DNA of 64,000 bases from Ophiodon elongatus. Taxonomy: Eukaryota; Chordata; Actinopteri; Perciformes; Hexagrammidae. The stretch lies in the NCBI GenBank assembly GCA_016806645.1, contig JACSYO010001006.1:330001-394000 (forward strand). Reading direction: 5' to 3'. A program made the translations under genes and the position numbers. Of the stretch, positions 34,337 through 47,900 are shown piece by piece. The notes under the pieces were generated by a model. The model searched no databases, was not told the origin of the DNA, and saw nothing but the letters and a program-made list of their open reading frames with translations. Numbering within the stretch: the stretch's first letter is position 1; every line of letters begins with the position of its first letter.

Positions 34337-37300
34337 TCTGTACCTGCAGTAAATTCTTTCTAGGTGTGGCCAGCAGATTGACAGCTGACGAGAGTGTGTG
34401 TGTGTGCTCCGAGGCCAGTTCTCCCAGTCCGGCTGCGTGAGCCCAGTCCAGGAGCAGGTCCAGATTGGCCCGCATGTGTACGCCTCTGGCCCACTGGTAG
34501 AAACCTGGCTCGGAGCCTGTGTACACATTGGGAAAAAAGTCATCTTTAAAATAACTTCTTCGTTCGTTTACTTGGGTTTCACAGATTTTAGGGTCTAGAG
34601 CAGAAATATGCCACCTGCCTTTTCATGAAAAATGGGTAATGCAGATTGGACAGATTCTCAAGTATCAGTAATATTCAAAACAGTAATCCAAGCAATAATG
34701 AAAGGATTAGTCTATTCAATATTATTCTTGTTGTCGATGAATCCCTTGAAAAATGAATCTATACTATCAATACTAACAAGTAATGTGTGTGTAACCAAAG
34801 CCAATGTGTGTGCATTTATTACCATGAACAGGCAATATTGTTAATTATGTGTCAGTCCCACATTCACTGTCTGTCTAGTGCACCAGATGTGTATTATTCC
34901 ACGGCTGAAAGTAGTCCCCAACAAATGCACTATTTTCTCCTGTTCGATAAAAACTACAGTGCCCAGCTTAAAAAACATTATATATATATATTTTTGTGAC
35001 ACGCTTTTTAAAGACTTATGTCTCCAGTTGGCTAATTGGATCTATAGATAGATAGATGTAGCACTGTAGCAGTGCTACATCTATCTATCTATCCATCCAT
35101 CCACGCGTCTATCAATCTCCTTTGGTATATTCTAAATTACGTTCCCATAAAACAGAACTGTATTGTCAATTACATTTCAAGGGAGCGTATTTTCTCCTGG
35201 ATTACGTTTGTATTTAAAGTATGACAACTGTGTTTAATCAAAGTCTACATAAGGCAACGAAGGGTGGAGTTTGGAGTGAATGGACTGGTCAAACACAGGA
35301 CTTTCACCCAGGAGACTGGTGTTCGTGTCCTGCGTGATCTTTTACTAAACCCAACCAAGTAGTTTTCTTGCCTAATTGGTTCAGAAACGATGAGAATCAA
35401 CATATCTGTGGTTTGCAGAAATGTACAATGGCAGCATTTTATTCTGGCGACGCGATTGAACCTCCAGACATACCGGTGAAGTTATGTCACAAAGAATTTA
35501 CGGCCAGAAAAAAATATGTGGGTGAGTGATTCTAAGCCTGCATGCTCTTCTGTGTGCCGAGCTAATATAATCTATGTGGACACTCGTGCACTGGTACCTC
35601 TCTCCATGAGCGAGTTGAAGAGCGACGCGTTGATGAAATAGAAGAGGTAGCCAATGAGCTGCGAGGAAATCTCCGGGTGGAGCTGACAGTCACGCAGCAG
35701 CCTCCAGGTCTCGGTCAGAACATCCGTAAGATGCTGGATCTCACCGGGGACCTGCAGTCCGCCGCTACCTGGGACCCGAGCACTCTCGGCGGTCGCCCGC
35801 AGGTCAGGACTCTCCCTGAACGGGTTGCAATCCAGAAGGGCCGGCAGGACCGGGTAGAGGACCTGATGAGACAGAATCCGTGGAATAAAGGGAACTGTGC
35901 AGCGCAGGGTGAGAGTGACTCACTCGTCCATGTGGAACCGGAGAGTGTTGACAATTCCTGCGGGTCCATTTGAGGTTGGAAAAGTTAATGTTGTGTGGTG
36001 GATGTTCTGATCAATGGGATACAGTAAAACATGTAACCCTCCTAACCCAGATTTCAGACCACCCATATCGTCTCAGAGTGTCTGTCTCTGTGTTTCTCGC
36101 ACTACCACCTCGATGTTACAGGAGAAACCAACAGGAACGATAGAGACAGTTCGTATTCAGCCAAAGGTCCTCGCTGCTTCTCGAGAGCGAGCCCGGACAA
36201 CGCGAGCTTTGTTCGGGCTAATTGTACACAGACATCCCCCTTCCCCTCCAATCTCACTCTTACACCCACCAAGCTTCCGAGGCCAGCGGCCGCCGTAGAT
36301 CCACATTCCTAAAAAAGCTGAATATGGCTCATGTGGGCTTGGCATGCCGCTGCAACAGGACTGCTGAGTGAAGGGTTCTGAAGGAATCCACCCCGAGCAG
36401 ATCGGTTTACATCTAGTGTAAGGCCCCTGCGAGCCAGAGCAGGCCGAACATGAACAGCAGAACCACGGCTCCCGTCACACATGAGACAATGGAAAAAGGG
36501 CGACTTATTAAGCCGAATGATCTTACAGTGTTTCTGGTTGGAAAATGTCACTCAGCGGAGCCAAGCCAGAGGGGATTCATTCATTCTGGGATCACCACAT
36601 GCATCCCTGGCACGCATTGTTCCACAGTCCAAAAATAAATAACAAAGTGTTGTCTGCTTGTTTGTGCATTCATTGTGATGGACGAGCAAACACACAGTCT
36701 GCCCACAGGCCCGTTAAAGGGCTCAGTATTCACCGTGACGTGTCTTCAGTTGCAGAAGCTGCTCAGCAGTGGCGCCTCTTGTTTTGACATTCACGCAGCA
36801 ATTACCCCGCGTGTCGGATGAATAAACAGAGATTAAAGAAAATGTCGCCACGCAGCACATCCGTGTTCCCGTTCAACTGTTTCAACTTTTGTGGCGTCGC
36901 AAAAAAGTAATGCGACTAAGCTGCGTTTCCATCGACTGGATTGGAGTGAATAAAGCCGTCTACAGCATAGTTTGGTCAGAAGTTGGCGCTAATAGGCTAC
37001 ACATGGCTGTAATCCATCAGTAAACGGAGTGGAAGAAGGAGTAGCGAGTAGCGAGCTGGAAACAAAACAAGTCACCGTAACCATTTAGCCATCTACGAGG
37101 GAAAAATGGAGGGAGGTCTTCCGGAATTTGTTTCAATTGGGCAATTTTTAATTGTTCTTTCGTGTCAGCTGCTATTGGCCATGTTTCAGACAAGCGTTCA
37201 CATGTTGTGGGAATATCATAAAAGACGCCTCCAGCTGATCAGTCGTGTGAGTCAAATGTTTGCTTTGTCAGAACTTATTCGGCCAAAGTGCTTCCATGTG

Positions 37301-40300
37301 CAATTTAGCACATCAACTTTTTTTGAACAAAGGCAAAAACAACATTTGAAAAGAAGTGTAAAAACTTTTTTTGCACAGTTAATTTTGCGGTTCGAAACAG
37401 CTTTTCTAATGCGATTCTGATGAGCTCAGTCTTCTCTTGTTTGCCTTGTTTTCACTCTGGAACATTAAAATCTGCCCTGCAGAAACTCAACCCTGGGTCA
37501 CACGCTGGCATAAATCACTATGTCAACTCGCTGCACTGGTGAAGGGGAAAGGATACATTCTAGAGTAAATCATTAGGGCCTTAGCCAGATTACTCCTCAG
37601 CGTGACACCGGTGACTTCACCACATTCCTCACAAAATGTGGCCTGTCAGTCCAGGGGGAGACGTGGACGGGAGCCCGCTGTGAAGTGACAGTCATGATGG
37701 ATGACACGACACGCCCGGATTAACTGGCGAGAACAAGAAAAACTGAGACCATGTCGACACTGTGCCAGCTAAATAATTTTTTTTTGTTTTTACCCCATAA
37801 AAAAACCCTGTGCATTGTTGTAGAGATCTCCATCCACTCTGAAGTGACACACTGAATTCCTCCTCCTTTCTATATAGTTATTCCTAATGTTTGTCATTGT
37901 TGCCACCGGGTCGGATTCCGCAAAGTATTAAGATAAAATCATGCAGGTTTACCAGAAACTCCTTCAACTCAGCCTCCAGCAGCGACCAGCCCACTGGCTT
38001 TGACTCGCAGTCTGAGCTCCGACCAGGAGCAGAGCTCCGCCTCCCCGCCGGGAGCCGACACCACGCTGCTGGAGGCACAGGCAGTATTGATGGGCCCGCT
38101 GGAGGGAAGTGAGGCACGGGAGACCCAGAACCAGGACCGCACAGAGCAGACTGTCAGACCCCGCTGCAGCAAAATGAGAGGTTTTCTAAAGGGAGTCTGG
38201 TGCTTGGAAAACACTACCGCGTTTGTCCACAGGGACCGCCAAAATCAACACAAAGTGAAAGTTCCTCATAGTAGCTTTAACATTACCTGATTATGTGTGA
38301 TTATGCTGAACATCAGCATGTTAGCATGGTCACTGTGAGAATGTTGGCATGGCAACGTTAGCATTTAGCTCAAAGCACTCCAGAATCCTGTGCATGCACT
38401 TTTTAAGTCCCAAAAATGTGCAGAAGTAAAACCACACATCTGTACAAGAGAATATTTATTTTGTTGTTGTTGAGTTATTTCATGCAAAATTGATTCTCAA
38501 ATCATCATATCGTCACCTTCCTAAAATAATGCCCTAATTCATTTTTTAAGGTTTTTCAGAAAACAAAAAATAAAACGGCCTAAGTCACACTTTGGACATA
38601 ATACTACAGGGGTAGAATTACATGATCTGTTTAACTGAGGATTTAGGCGGTTTTACCAGAGGTGGCCAGCATCATGAGGAGATGATTTCGTCAACAAAAT
38701 AATTTTTGTCAAAAAATGACTTTATTGAATGACTAAATGACCATTATTTTAGGAAGGTGACGATATGTACGATAAAAAAAGAAACCAAGACACACTCTCC
38801 ACTCTCCAAAACTCACGACTCACACAGATTGTTTCTACTTGAATATTTTAGAATCTCCCAACATTAATAGCCAGAGGGAGAACACCAGTTCTCGAATGAT
38901 CTTTGGCTTCCAGATAAACGAGATATAACATGTGAACCAGGGCCAAACTCTTGCTTGCTGTAATATGCATGCAAGGCCTTCATTTTTTTGAAAGGTTTTT
39001 CTGCAAAGTTAAAATAAAAGCGTACTTTTAATAGAGTTAATATTACAAGACAAATGACCTTGTACCCGGCCCACGTCTCCTTGGCAAACGTTTTAAGTTG
39101 TCAGGAAACTCAGACGTCCAATTTAAATCACATCCTGCAAGTTCAAACTTCATGAACATAGTGTGTTATATGTTATGGATTATTTATGGATTTACTGACA
39201 AACGCCATCTGGAAATCATTTGGTTCATCAGGCAGACTTGCTGAGAGAAATACGTCTGGAGCAGGTAGTTAGATAACCACATCCTCTTGCACTGAACAAA
39301 AAAAAAGAAAAAAAGGGCTACCTAAAATCTTGCAGGACAGCAACTATTCAGGAATTCCTTTAGTATTCTCTTCAGAGATACAATGTCCTATCACTGACGT
39401 CCTTCCTGCATGGGAAACCGATGCAGAAGAAGCATCCAGGTCACTGGAGGGTCTGTGCAGGAGAGAATCTGTGTGCTCATGCAGCTCAGCTGTCAGTTAT
39501 GATAACTAGTTCAGCTACTGACTGAGGAGGAGTTCTGTAAAAAGGCCAGTCTCATCATTAGTTTTTTTTTGATGGTGTTTTTCTTTTTTTTTTATACACA
39601 CAACCACAAACGGTTCAACTGGAAATTTGGCTGAAACTTTCCCGGCACGCTTCCATGTAATGTGATGGGTGTGGTGCTTCAAAACTGCACACAACTGAAT
39701 TGGGACGACAATGAAATGCTCTTCTTTTCCAAGTAACACTCCATGAGAATAGAGCTCGATACAAACTTTATGCAATCAGACAGATGGTTTAAAGCGGCAG
39801 CGTCAGTGAGACTGTGAGCCGAAATAATTTTCTTATTAGCGGGGTGATGAGATAAATACGAAAAATAATAGAGGGACGTGTTTCGGAGAGTTTTGATCTA
39901 AATGCTTTATTCATCACTTCCCAATAAAGTTTGGGGTATCGGCAATGTATTTTTTGGCATCATTCGGCAACATTTTTATAATAACCTTTTCGGGCACCTC
40001 GTTATTCAAGTGCTCTGAGAGAAAACTAGACTTCTGCACATCCTCTTGGCTCTGTTTCCAGGCTTTAGAAAAACTAGTCCGTGACGGGAGATTTAGGTGG
40101 TGAAAGCCTGATTCAACAGTGGAATATAAATCCTGCTGGGGGAGCTGCTTTTCCAGCATTGGCTACAACTGCCGAGCAAAGCAACCCCCAAAAAAAGGAA
40201 GGCAGACTTGTCAAAAAGATATTGTCTGACAATATCAATGAAGCGTTTCAGAGATCAAGAGCAACAAAACGTTGCCTTCTGGTGACGGCTACGGGTCAGC

Positions 40301-41834
40301 AGAAGGCTCGGCTATCAGCAGCATTATCTCTCCATCTGTGAACGCTCGCTAGAGTCTCGAGGGACGATGTTTGAAATTAACGAGGAGGACTCGTCCAGGT
40401 TACTGTATGAAGCCTGTCTGGTGGGAGGGGCTTAGGACCATAGACTGTATATAAGAAGTGGACGTAGTCGTCGTGACGTCACCCGTTGGTTTATGGACTG
40501 ATGTTTTGAAGCCTCGAGTTCTGCGATTTCGCTGTCACCATCTCGAATTACGTCCGTCACCATGTTGTAATTTTTGCCACCTATGAACGGAAGTTACCAT
40601 ATTTGGAATGCTGAGGAGTGACATAGAGACGCCGTATACGTCTCGCGACCTGGCACAGTAAGCCCCGCCCTAATAGCATCCCCTGCTTTATGGTCTGTTT
40701 GACTCTAAATGGACCATAATTTACTAAATGAACATCATGCTGTATTAAAGAAGACTTGAAAGTAGAGATTGAGACCATAAACTCATGTTTACAATGTTTA
40801 CTGAGGGAATAAATCAAGAGAGAAGTAGAGTCATTTTCTCATAGACTTCTATACAATCAGACTTATTTTTGCAACCGGAGGAGTCGCCCCCTGATGGTCA
40901 GTAGAGAGAATGCAAGTTTTAAGACACTTCTGCCTCGGCTGAACCGGAGGTTGCTGCCTGGTTATGACAGAGAGGGGAGTTCTGCGGAAGGAGGAGTGTA
41001 TTTAAAAACATGGCCACTCAATTCACAATATGCTGAAAGGTTGTTGGCATTTGTGTTATTAAAAAAACCTGCCTACCCAGCTTTAACCAAGAATAATTAT
41101 TGTAAGTGACCAAGAAAAAAAATGTTTATCAGCAAATCGGGTACAAAAATAAAAGCGGTATTAATGATCATTTTTAGCCACATTTTGGAACAACTTGCAC
41201 ACGCAATCTTGACGTTTTAGTTGGTATTGCTAATGTGTTAGCAATCGATTCTCTCATGACACATGGAGCAGGCATGGGAGCATTAGCGTCCTTTTCGAGT
41301 TGTGTTCGCTGCTAAATGCTCCGCTGTGTTGACCAGTGAGTCGCTAACTTTGTGTGTCTGCTGTTTGCTGCTGGGCAGCAAAGCGTGCAGTGGGTTTATC
41401 TGTTTGTTTGTTTTTGTGTTGAAAAGAGGGCGATGAGAGCGGCGAGACTGAATGAAACCAGTAACGTTGTTGAAAGGCTCTGTAGAGCTGCGGAGTCGAG
41501 GGATCTTTCTCTAACGGTATAGTTACGACCCCTCACAAGTAATCACTGGATCCATTGTTAGAAGTAAAATGAAAATACAAATGAGTGGCAGCTTTAAGAT
41601 TATGCCCTGTGCAGCTGTTGCTCACTGAGGAGCAACTGTTCCTGGTTACTTGTGTCTTTCAGCATGTTACACAGGGAACGCATGTCTTTGTCTCTCAGCC
41701 TTTTTATAAGGTTGAACATGTCCTGTGCTGAAATATTATAGGTTGCAATGTAAAACTTCCTTGGCAGCGCCTGGAGATCCCTGGCTTGATTCCTTCATCT
41801 TCCCCCAACACACACACGCGCGCACACACACACA

Positions 41835-41902
<68 letters not shown>

Positions 41903-44900
41903 GGGCCCTTGGTGTCCTGTCTCTCTCCCATGTCAGAATGCCACAAGTGTGGTCTGGCAGTGTGGCTGGTTGCTCTATTAGTGAGCTGTCAGTGTAGCTA
42001 ACTGGGCTCTTTATTCCCAGCCCGTCTCTGATTATTTTCCTTCTTCTTAAACGACACATCATAATCATCTGCGACGGAGCCGCCACACAGGCCTGCATTG
42101 ACTCCTCTCCTTTGGCCAAGAAAAGATCCTTGTCGACAAACGGTGGAAGGTAGATGTTTAATCTTCCCATTCAAGACACCGGAGTACTATTCAAGTACAT
42201 ATATGGTGCATCTATTTCAATTCTGCGCATGCTTTAGCTATGTGCTTGGTCATCCTCTTACCTTGGTGATGTAGTACACACACTGCTGGAAGGCGAGCAT
42301 GATGACCTCCTCCAGGACCGCCATCGTCTCCTCACTAGCTGTACGGACACCGGACAGACGTAGCGCCAACAGAGCTGGAAATCACACGCATTATCAAATG
42401 ACACAGTTGTAGCTCAGAGATCCAGTGACATATTGAATGCGTGTTTTAGTTTCACATGGGCAACTTTAAACCCTTTTGTCAGTGTCTTTTTTTCTTTTTT
42501 TTCCCAGAAATATTCAAATATGTCAGCAGTTCCTATTGAACCACTGAAGATGAAGTATTCATTTCTTCTTGCAGGCAAAGACGTTCGCAACTAACCCATA
42601 AACCTGATTTGATTTGATAATACAGGAAACATTTCACTTACCTAGAATAACCTAGGTAAACCTAGAGCAGCTTTAATTCTTCACATGGTCACATGATCAC
42701 TGCATCAAATTCCGAGCTCAATAGGTGACTAACCCAAGTTCTCCACCTCCCTGCTCTTGTCATCGTCCGTTCCTCCTTCATCCTCTTCCTGTCCCTGCTC
42801 TTTTCGGGTTCTCCACTCCAGAATAAGAGGCAGCTGGCACTGGATGAACTGCAGAAGTTCCAGACTGTTGGACATCCACACCGCCAGGGGGCGCAGTCCT
42901 GAGATTGCCTCGGGCTGGCCGAGAGCTTGGAGGCCCTCCGGGTTTGAGCCTTCCCCGCTGAGATTGCAATACAGAGGGGGAGATCTGCAGTTAGTCTGTG
43001 AACTGTGATACGAGTGATGGCTGAAGAAAAAACGTAAACTGCGCTTACACTTCAGGTTGAATTGCAGCTAGGTCCTTAGTGTGCTCCTGTGGGACAACAA
43101 CAACAAAAAAGGCTTTGCAATGAGAGCATGAAAATATAATATCAATGTAACCGATAAAATTACAGATGGCAGTAAAGTAAGAAAAAAAGGCATAAAATGT
43201 GCCTTAAAAATCTAGTAGACCACAGGAAGGTGCTAAATTCCAAAATTGGGGCATATCGATGTTGAGGGATTGCCTCCGCACGGCTCTCAGCGTGGCTAGC
43301 AGCTAGCGACTAACAGCACTAACAGTGCAAACAACCGCAACAGGGGCAATACGAAGGTGGGCGTTGCGCTTCCACGGCGATGTCTCGGGTCGGGACCCTG
43401 CGCCTCATCGGAGGTGGAAAACCAAAACCTACTGAATCAATATGAAACGTGATTTGTCCCGTATTGGCGTGGACATAACTCTCAGTATAAGGATGGCTCC
43501 TCCTAATTTAGACAACAGTGATTATGTATGTATATTTTTTTAAATCCAAATTACTGCTAGGGACCTGGATATTGGTAGGAACATTATCTTGCGTAACATC
43601 TTTTTTCCCCACAACTCACCCACATGGCACTCTGAACTCCGCTCGCAATAAGCAGCAGCAGCCGACGCAGATCTGACGTGTGAAGACATGTGGACGAATA
43701 CTGCACGCAGAGACACAGCAAAAAGGCAACGGTCAGCGGAGGTCCGTCTTTGACGCTGGTCCTTCCCATAGCAACTATCTCCTTGACAATGCGCTCCTCA
43801 TCCTGGCTCTCGTACTCCAGAGTCGGGCTGTGGCGTTCGGGTGATTCTACAAAGGGAAAGCTGTTCTGAGGGCTCTGGAGGTCGGCGGAGGTTGTGATGC
43901 AGGTGTCGCAGAAGACTGTTTTTCTGGTATGGCTCGTTGTAGTGGCAGAGGAAGTGTGACCCATCGACCAGGGGACAGCACTTATGCCGGGGTCAGGAGC
44001 AGCATTGTCCTCTTCCTTCATTTCCAAGAAAGAAACAAGAATAATGAAGCATGATTTATAGTTTCATATGTTCTCACTCAAGGAACTTGGGAAAATGAAG
44101 ATCTTAACTTCTGCGTCACACTCTCACCTTGTGTGCCGAGGCGAAGGGATCCTTGAACAGAAACAGGTAGCGCTGTCCCATCCCGATGACGTCACCGGGG
44201 TTAAGCTGCACTTCTTTTGTGAGCGCTTCGCCATTCCTCGTGACCGCGGCGTTCTGACAGGGGCAGAGCACGGTGGGGCCGCCGGCGCCATGCCGATGGA
44301 AATGGCAGTGCCTCGGAAGGATGTCGGTGGCAAAGAGAAGGGTGTCCGGCTTTGTGCTGTCGTCATGACCGCTTTGCCGACCGAATGCAAGGTTTGGCCC
44401 AGCCAGTAGGTAGATGACAAAGTCCTGAGTGCAGAACAAAAATTAAAGATTTACCACACAATCTGCAACAATTGAGTGGACCTTCTCTATTCTTTTGATT
44501 TTGGTTTCAAACTCATTATTGCACTGTTTATTCAAATTTAGATTTTCTATCGATATGTTCCTGCCGGTGCCGTTCTTTTCTTCTACGTCTGATCAGACGT
44601 GCTTATACCAACTAGCCAGCTCACCTCTCTATCTGTTTCACCTTGTTATGGTGATACGGCCTCTGCAGTTTGTATGGCCGTGTTAGCAAACTGTTTCCTT
44701 TTCCCCCACACCCACCAGACACGGAGCGACATCGCCGTTCATTGGACGTCATGTTTCTGGCCACCTGACGAACCGAAGTCCAATATTCACCCTCCTTTTA
44801 GCTCTGCTCCTTTCGCGTTACGTCCACCACCGGAAACATAACAACAGTCTCTCTCAACCCAAGCAGTCTGACCATGTGGAGGTATTAGAATATTAAAATC

Positions 44901-47900
44901 CAAGCCTGATTAGACACACAGTCTTCTATTAATCAGAGTGGCAAGCACAATTCGCAGGGATTACTATGCTTGGCATTCCCCTTGTGATGCCTGTCTTTTC
45001 CAACAGCACAGATTTAGCCAGCTAAATTAATTCACAGATAAACTCCCTAAACCTTGTTCACAATAGTGTTTCTCAATGGTTGATGATTATATTCTTACGA
45101 CGGGTCTTTTGGGAAAACAACTGTGACGCAGAGCCTCTGTGTGTGGCCGTTGCTCGCCGTTAACACCATGTGTAATCAGCCAGGAAGCAGTGCCAGGGTT
45201 GTCTTTTTCTGTTTCCTGATCAGTGTTTTGACACTTTTTTTTCTGCGTACTGTTTGCTGACCTTTCCTATAATGATTCTCCGTCTGTCTCTCTCTTTACC
45301 GAGAGAAAACATGCTGTTAGAGCACTTTACACTGACTAAAGGGCACTCCACTGATCAATTTAAATGTAATACAGTGCACATGTCAACATGTCAACAGTAA
45401 CCCCTTTAGTTACTGTAGCACGCCTGTCAAGCGTATGCAGTTTACAATAACAAAGGCAGATTCTGGGCAATTTCTGAAACAATGGGTATCATTTGAGACA
45501 AAAAGCTAATTAAGCTAATTAAACTAAAGTTACCCCAATGAATTGGTTAATAAAGCCATCTCCGGACTCGTTTATAACTATAAAAATTTTGTTTTTACCC
45601 TGTTTGGCCACTTAGCTTAGCTGTTCGTATTTTCAGTAAAGGGTCTTTTAGGATGAGGGCTGATGTGTTCCAATGTGTTTGGTGAAAATTTTTATCTCAG
45701 CTAACGTTGGCTAGGGTTGCTGAAGTGTGGACTTCTCAAATCTGATAAAGAGCAGGAGCTGTTAATGTTAACTCACTCTGGTAGCATCCAGGACCAGCTT
45801 TCACACAGTCGGAAAATACTACACGTAGAAAATGCTGTTCTTGCTAGTCCTGAATGGGGCTTTTTCTTTTTTACCATAACCTGTAATCATTCAAACTAAT
45901 CTGTAATTGGTTAATAATGTGCTCCGTGGCCTTGGAAGTAATGCTGGGTTATAGGTAAGCAAGTTAGCTATACGTTGGTGCAGATAAACACGCTGTTTAA
46001 AAAACATTCCTTACTACTGCTTTTGCTGTTGTATTTTTGGTATTGAAAAGGTTCCACCATCTTTGGAGGATAGCTTATGTAGCTACGGTATCTTTCAAAG
46101 AGAGGTGATGGGTTATTTCAGAAAATGGGCTCTGTGGCAAAAACAAGTTTATGGTACTTATGGTAAGCTAGATAATCTTCACAAATGAACACCACTTTTA
46201 GGATTTTTGAAGCGTGAATGCGATCGTCAAAAGTAAAATACTAACGTTATGCTAATGAACGAACTACATCGCGGTCGCGTGACTATTCACAACGAATCTG
46301 TGATGGCAACTTTTTTTAGTGTTATTTAGCCGCTTGTTAGCAACTGCCTTTTCTAAGACACGATAAAAGCTTCCAAACTCACAAAAAGGGGTACTGACAA
46401 CTTTTAGCAAAGAACACAACGTTAGAATCTCTTAAGCTTGTGTTAACCACAGACCTTATTTCAAGCTTCTAACCAAAATCCCATAAAAAAAATGCTCATT
46501 TCTGGGTTTTAGGCCTCACTCCTGCTGTACTATCTGTCATTATCTGTCATCTGTCAATTGTTCATCATCAGAGAAGTATATGTCAAAGACAAATTCTCTA
46601 AGCTCTCAACAGAGGCAAAAGAGCAATATAATACAACATTTATGTGAGTTAATGATGTCGACCCCTTACAAGTTAAGAGACATAGAATGGTCAAAGAAAC
46701 TCGAAAGCTTGCCACCCATTAATGTTACAGTCACTGATGTTGGCGCCTATCATGGTGCTTGGCTTTAGCGCCTACACTTAGCGTGCAATTCAAAAAACTG
46801 TGACTAATGATTTAACCGGGAGTTTCATGCCAATCGGAAGCCATAGAAGAGCTCAAAACTGTGACTTTTACTGTCAGAACCAAGGAGACGACCAAAATAG
46901 CTCCTCCAACCCCCCCAACACTGTTGTATGTCTGAATGAGATACCTGTGCCGGGCTGCAGCCCTGCAGCAACAGCAGGTACGGACAGTCGTGAGGAGGGT
47001 GAATGGAGTACTGTGTGGTGTTATCGTCGCTGCTCTCCGTCTCCTCCCTCTCCGACTCCTCTCCTTCCCGCTCGCCCCTCGGCCTCGGCGGACAGAGGCC
47101 CTCTGTTTTGGGCTGCGACCCGCCGTCCCCCTCGGAGAGGACTGCCGGGCTGTGAATGCGATTCTGTTCCGGGCTTGTTCCCGGGCTCTCGGAGCTCTGC
47201 GCCGAGGTTTGATTCAGACTCTCGCTTCGATCCTTGCGACATGTGTCACGATCGCCGTCCTGTTTGGCCTCTGTGTCAGAATCTAAGAGGTCCATCTCAC
47301 TTTTGCTCCTCCACAGTTTGTGGCCTCGTCCCGTGGTCCTCTCTATGAGGGTGGAGGTCACTCGGGAGCGGCTCTTCTGCAGCTTTCGAGCCTGGGCGTT
47401 GATACCTAACGGGGGGATGAATAAACAAATGAAACCGTTGGGAATTTGATTGAACCCTGCAGCACAAACGTGTGCAAACTGAGCTGCTGTATAAATACAT
47501 TAGGCCCATGAGTAATGGCATGTAGCGATAGGGCAACACCAGCTTTTTTTCCCCTCAAATAAGGTAAAGTGTGTGTGTCTGCGTGTGCGTGTGCGTGTGC
47601 GTGTATGTGTGAGCCTGCGCGTGTTCGGCCATTTGTACGTTGCGTGTATATGCCAGAGTCAACACGGAGAAGCCCCACACAGGAAACAGACCTCAGTGGA
47701 AAGAAAGAAAGAGCTCATGGAAATAAAATAAAGTTCACCCACTCAGCAGGCGTCCACAAGCTGACACTGATAGGGAGCTATCACAAGCTGCGCCATTCAT
47801 AAAAGCAAAACACAAAACAGGACGCAAAGTCGTACATCGCAGGCCACAGCTGTGTCAACCACAGCCCGGGGGGCTGATAGTGAGCGGTTCACCCTGCCGT

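Noticed and set aside
35044..35092. Palindrome considered as a microRNA precursor
   Set aside because: A 23-bp perfect stem with a 3-base loop is too short and tight for a pre-miRNA.
41725..42170. Cys/Val and His/Thr-rich frames through CA/TG microsatellites (also near 13700, 18000, 49800 and 55700)
   Set aside because: These are translations of dinucleotide repeats, with no conserved sequence.
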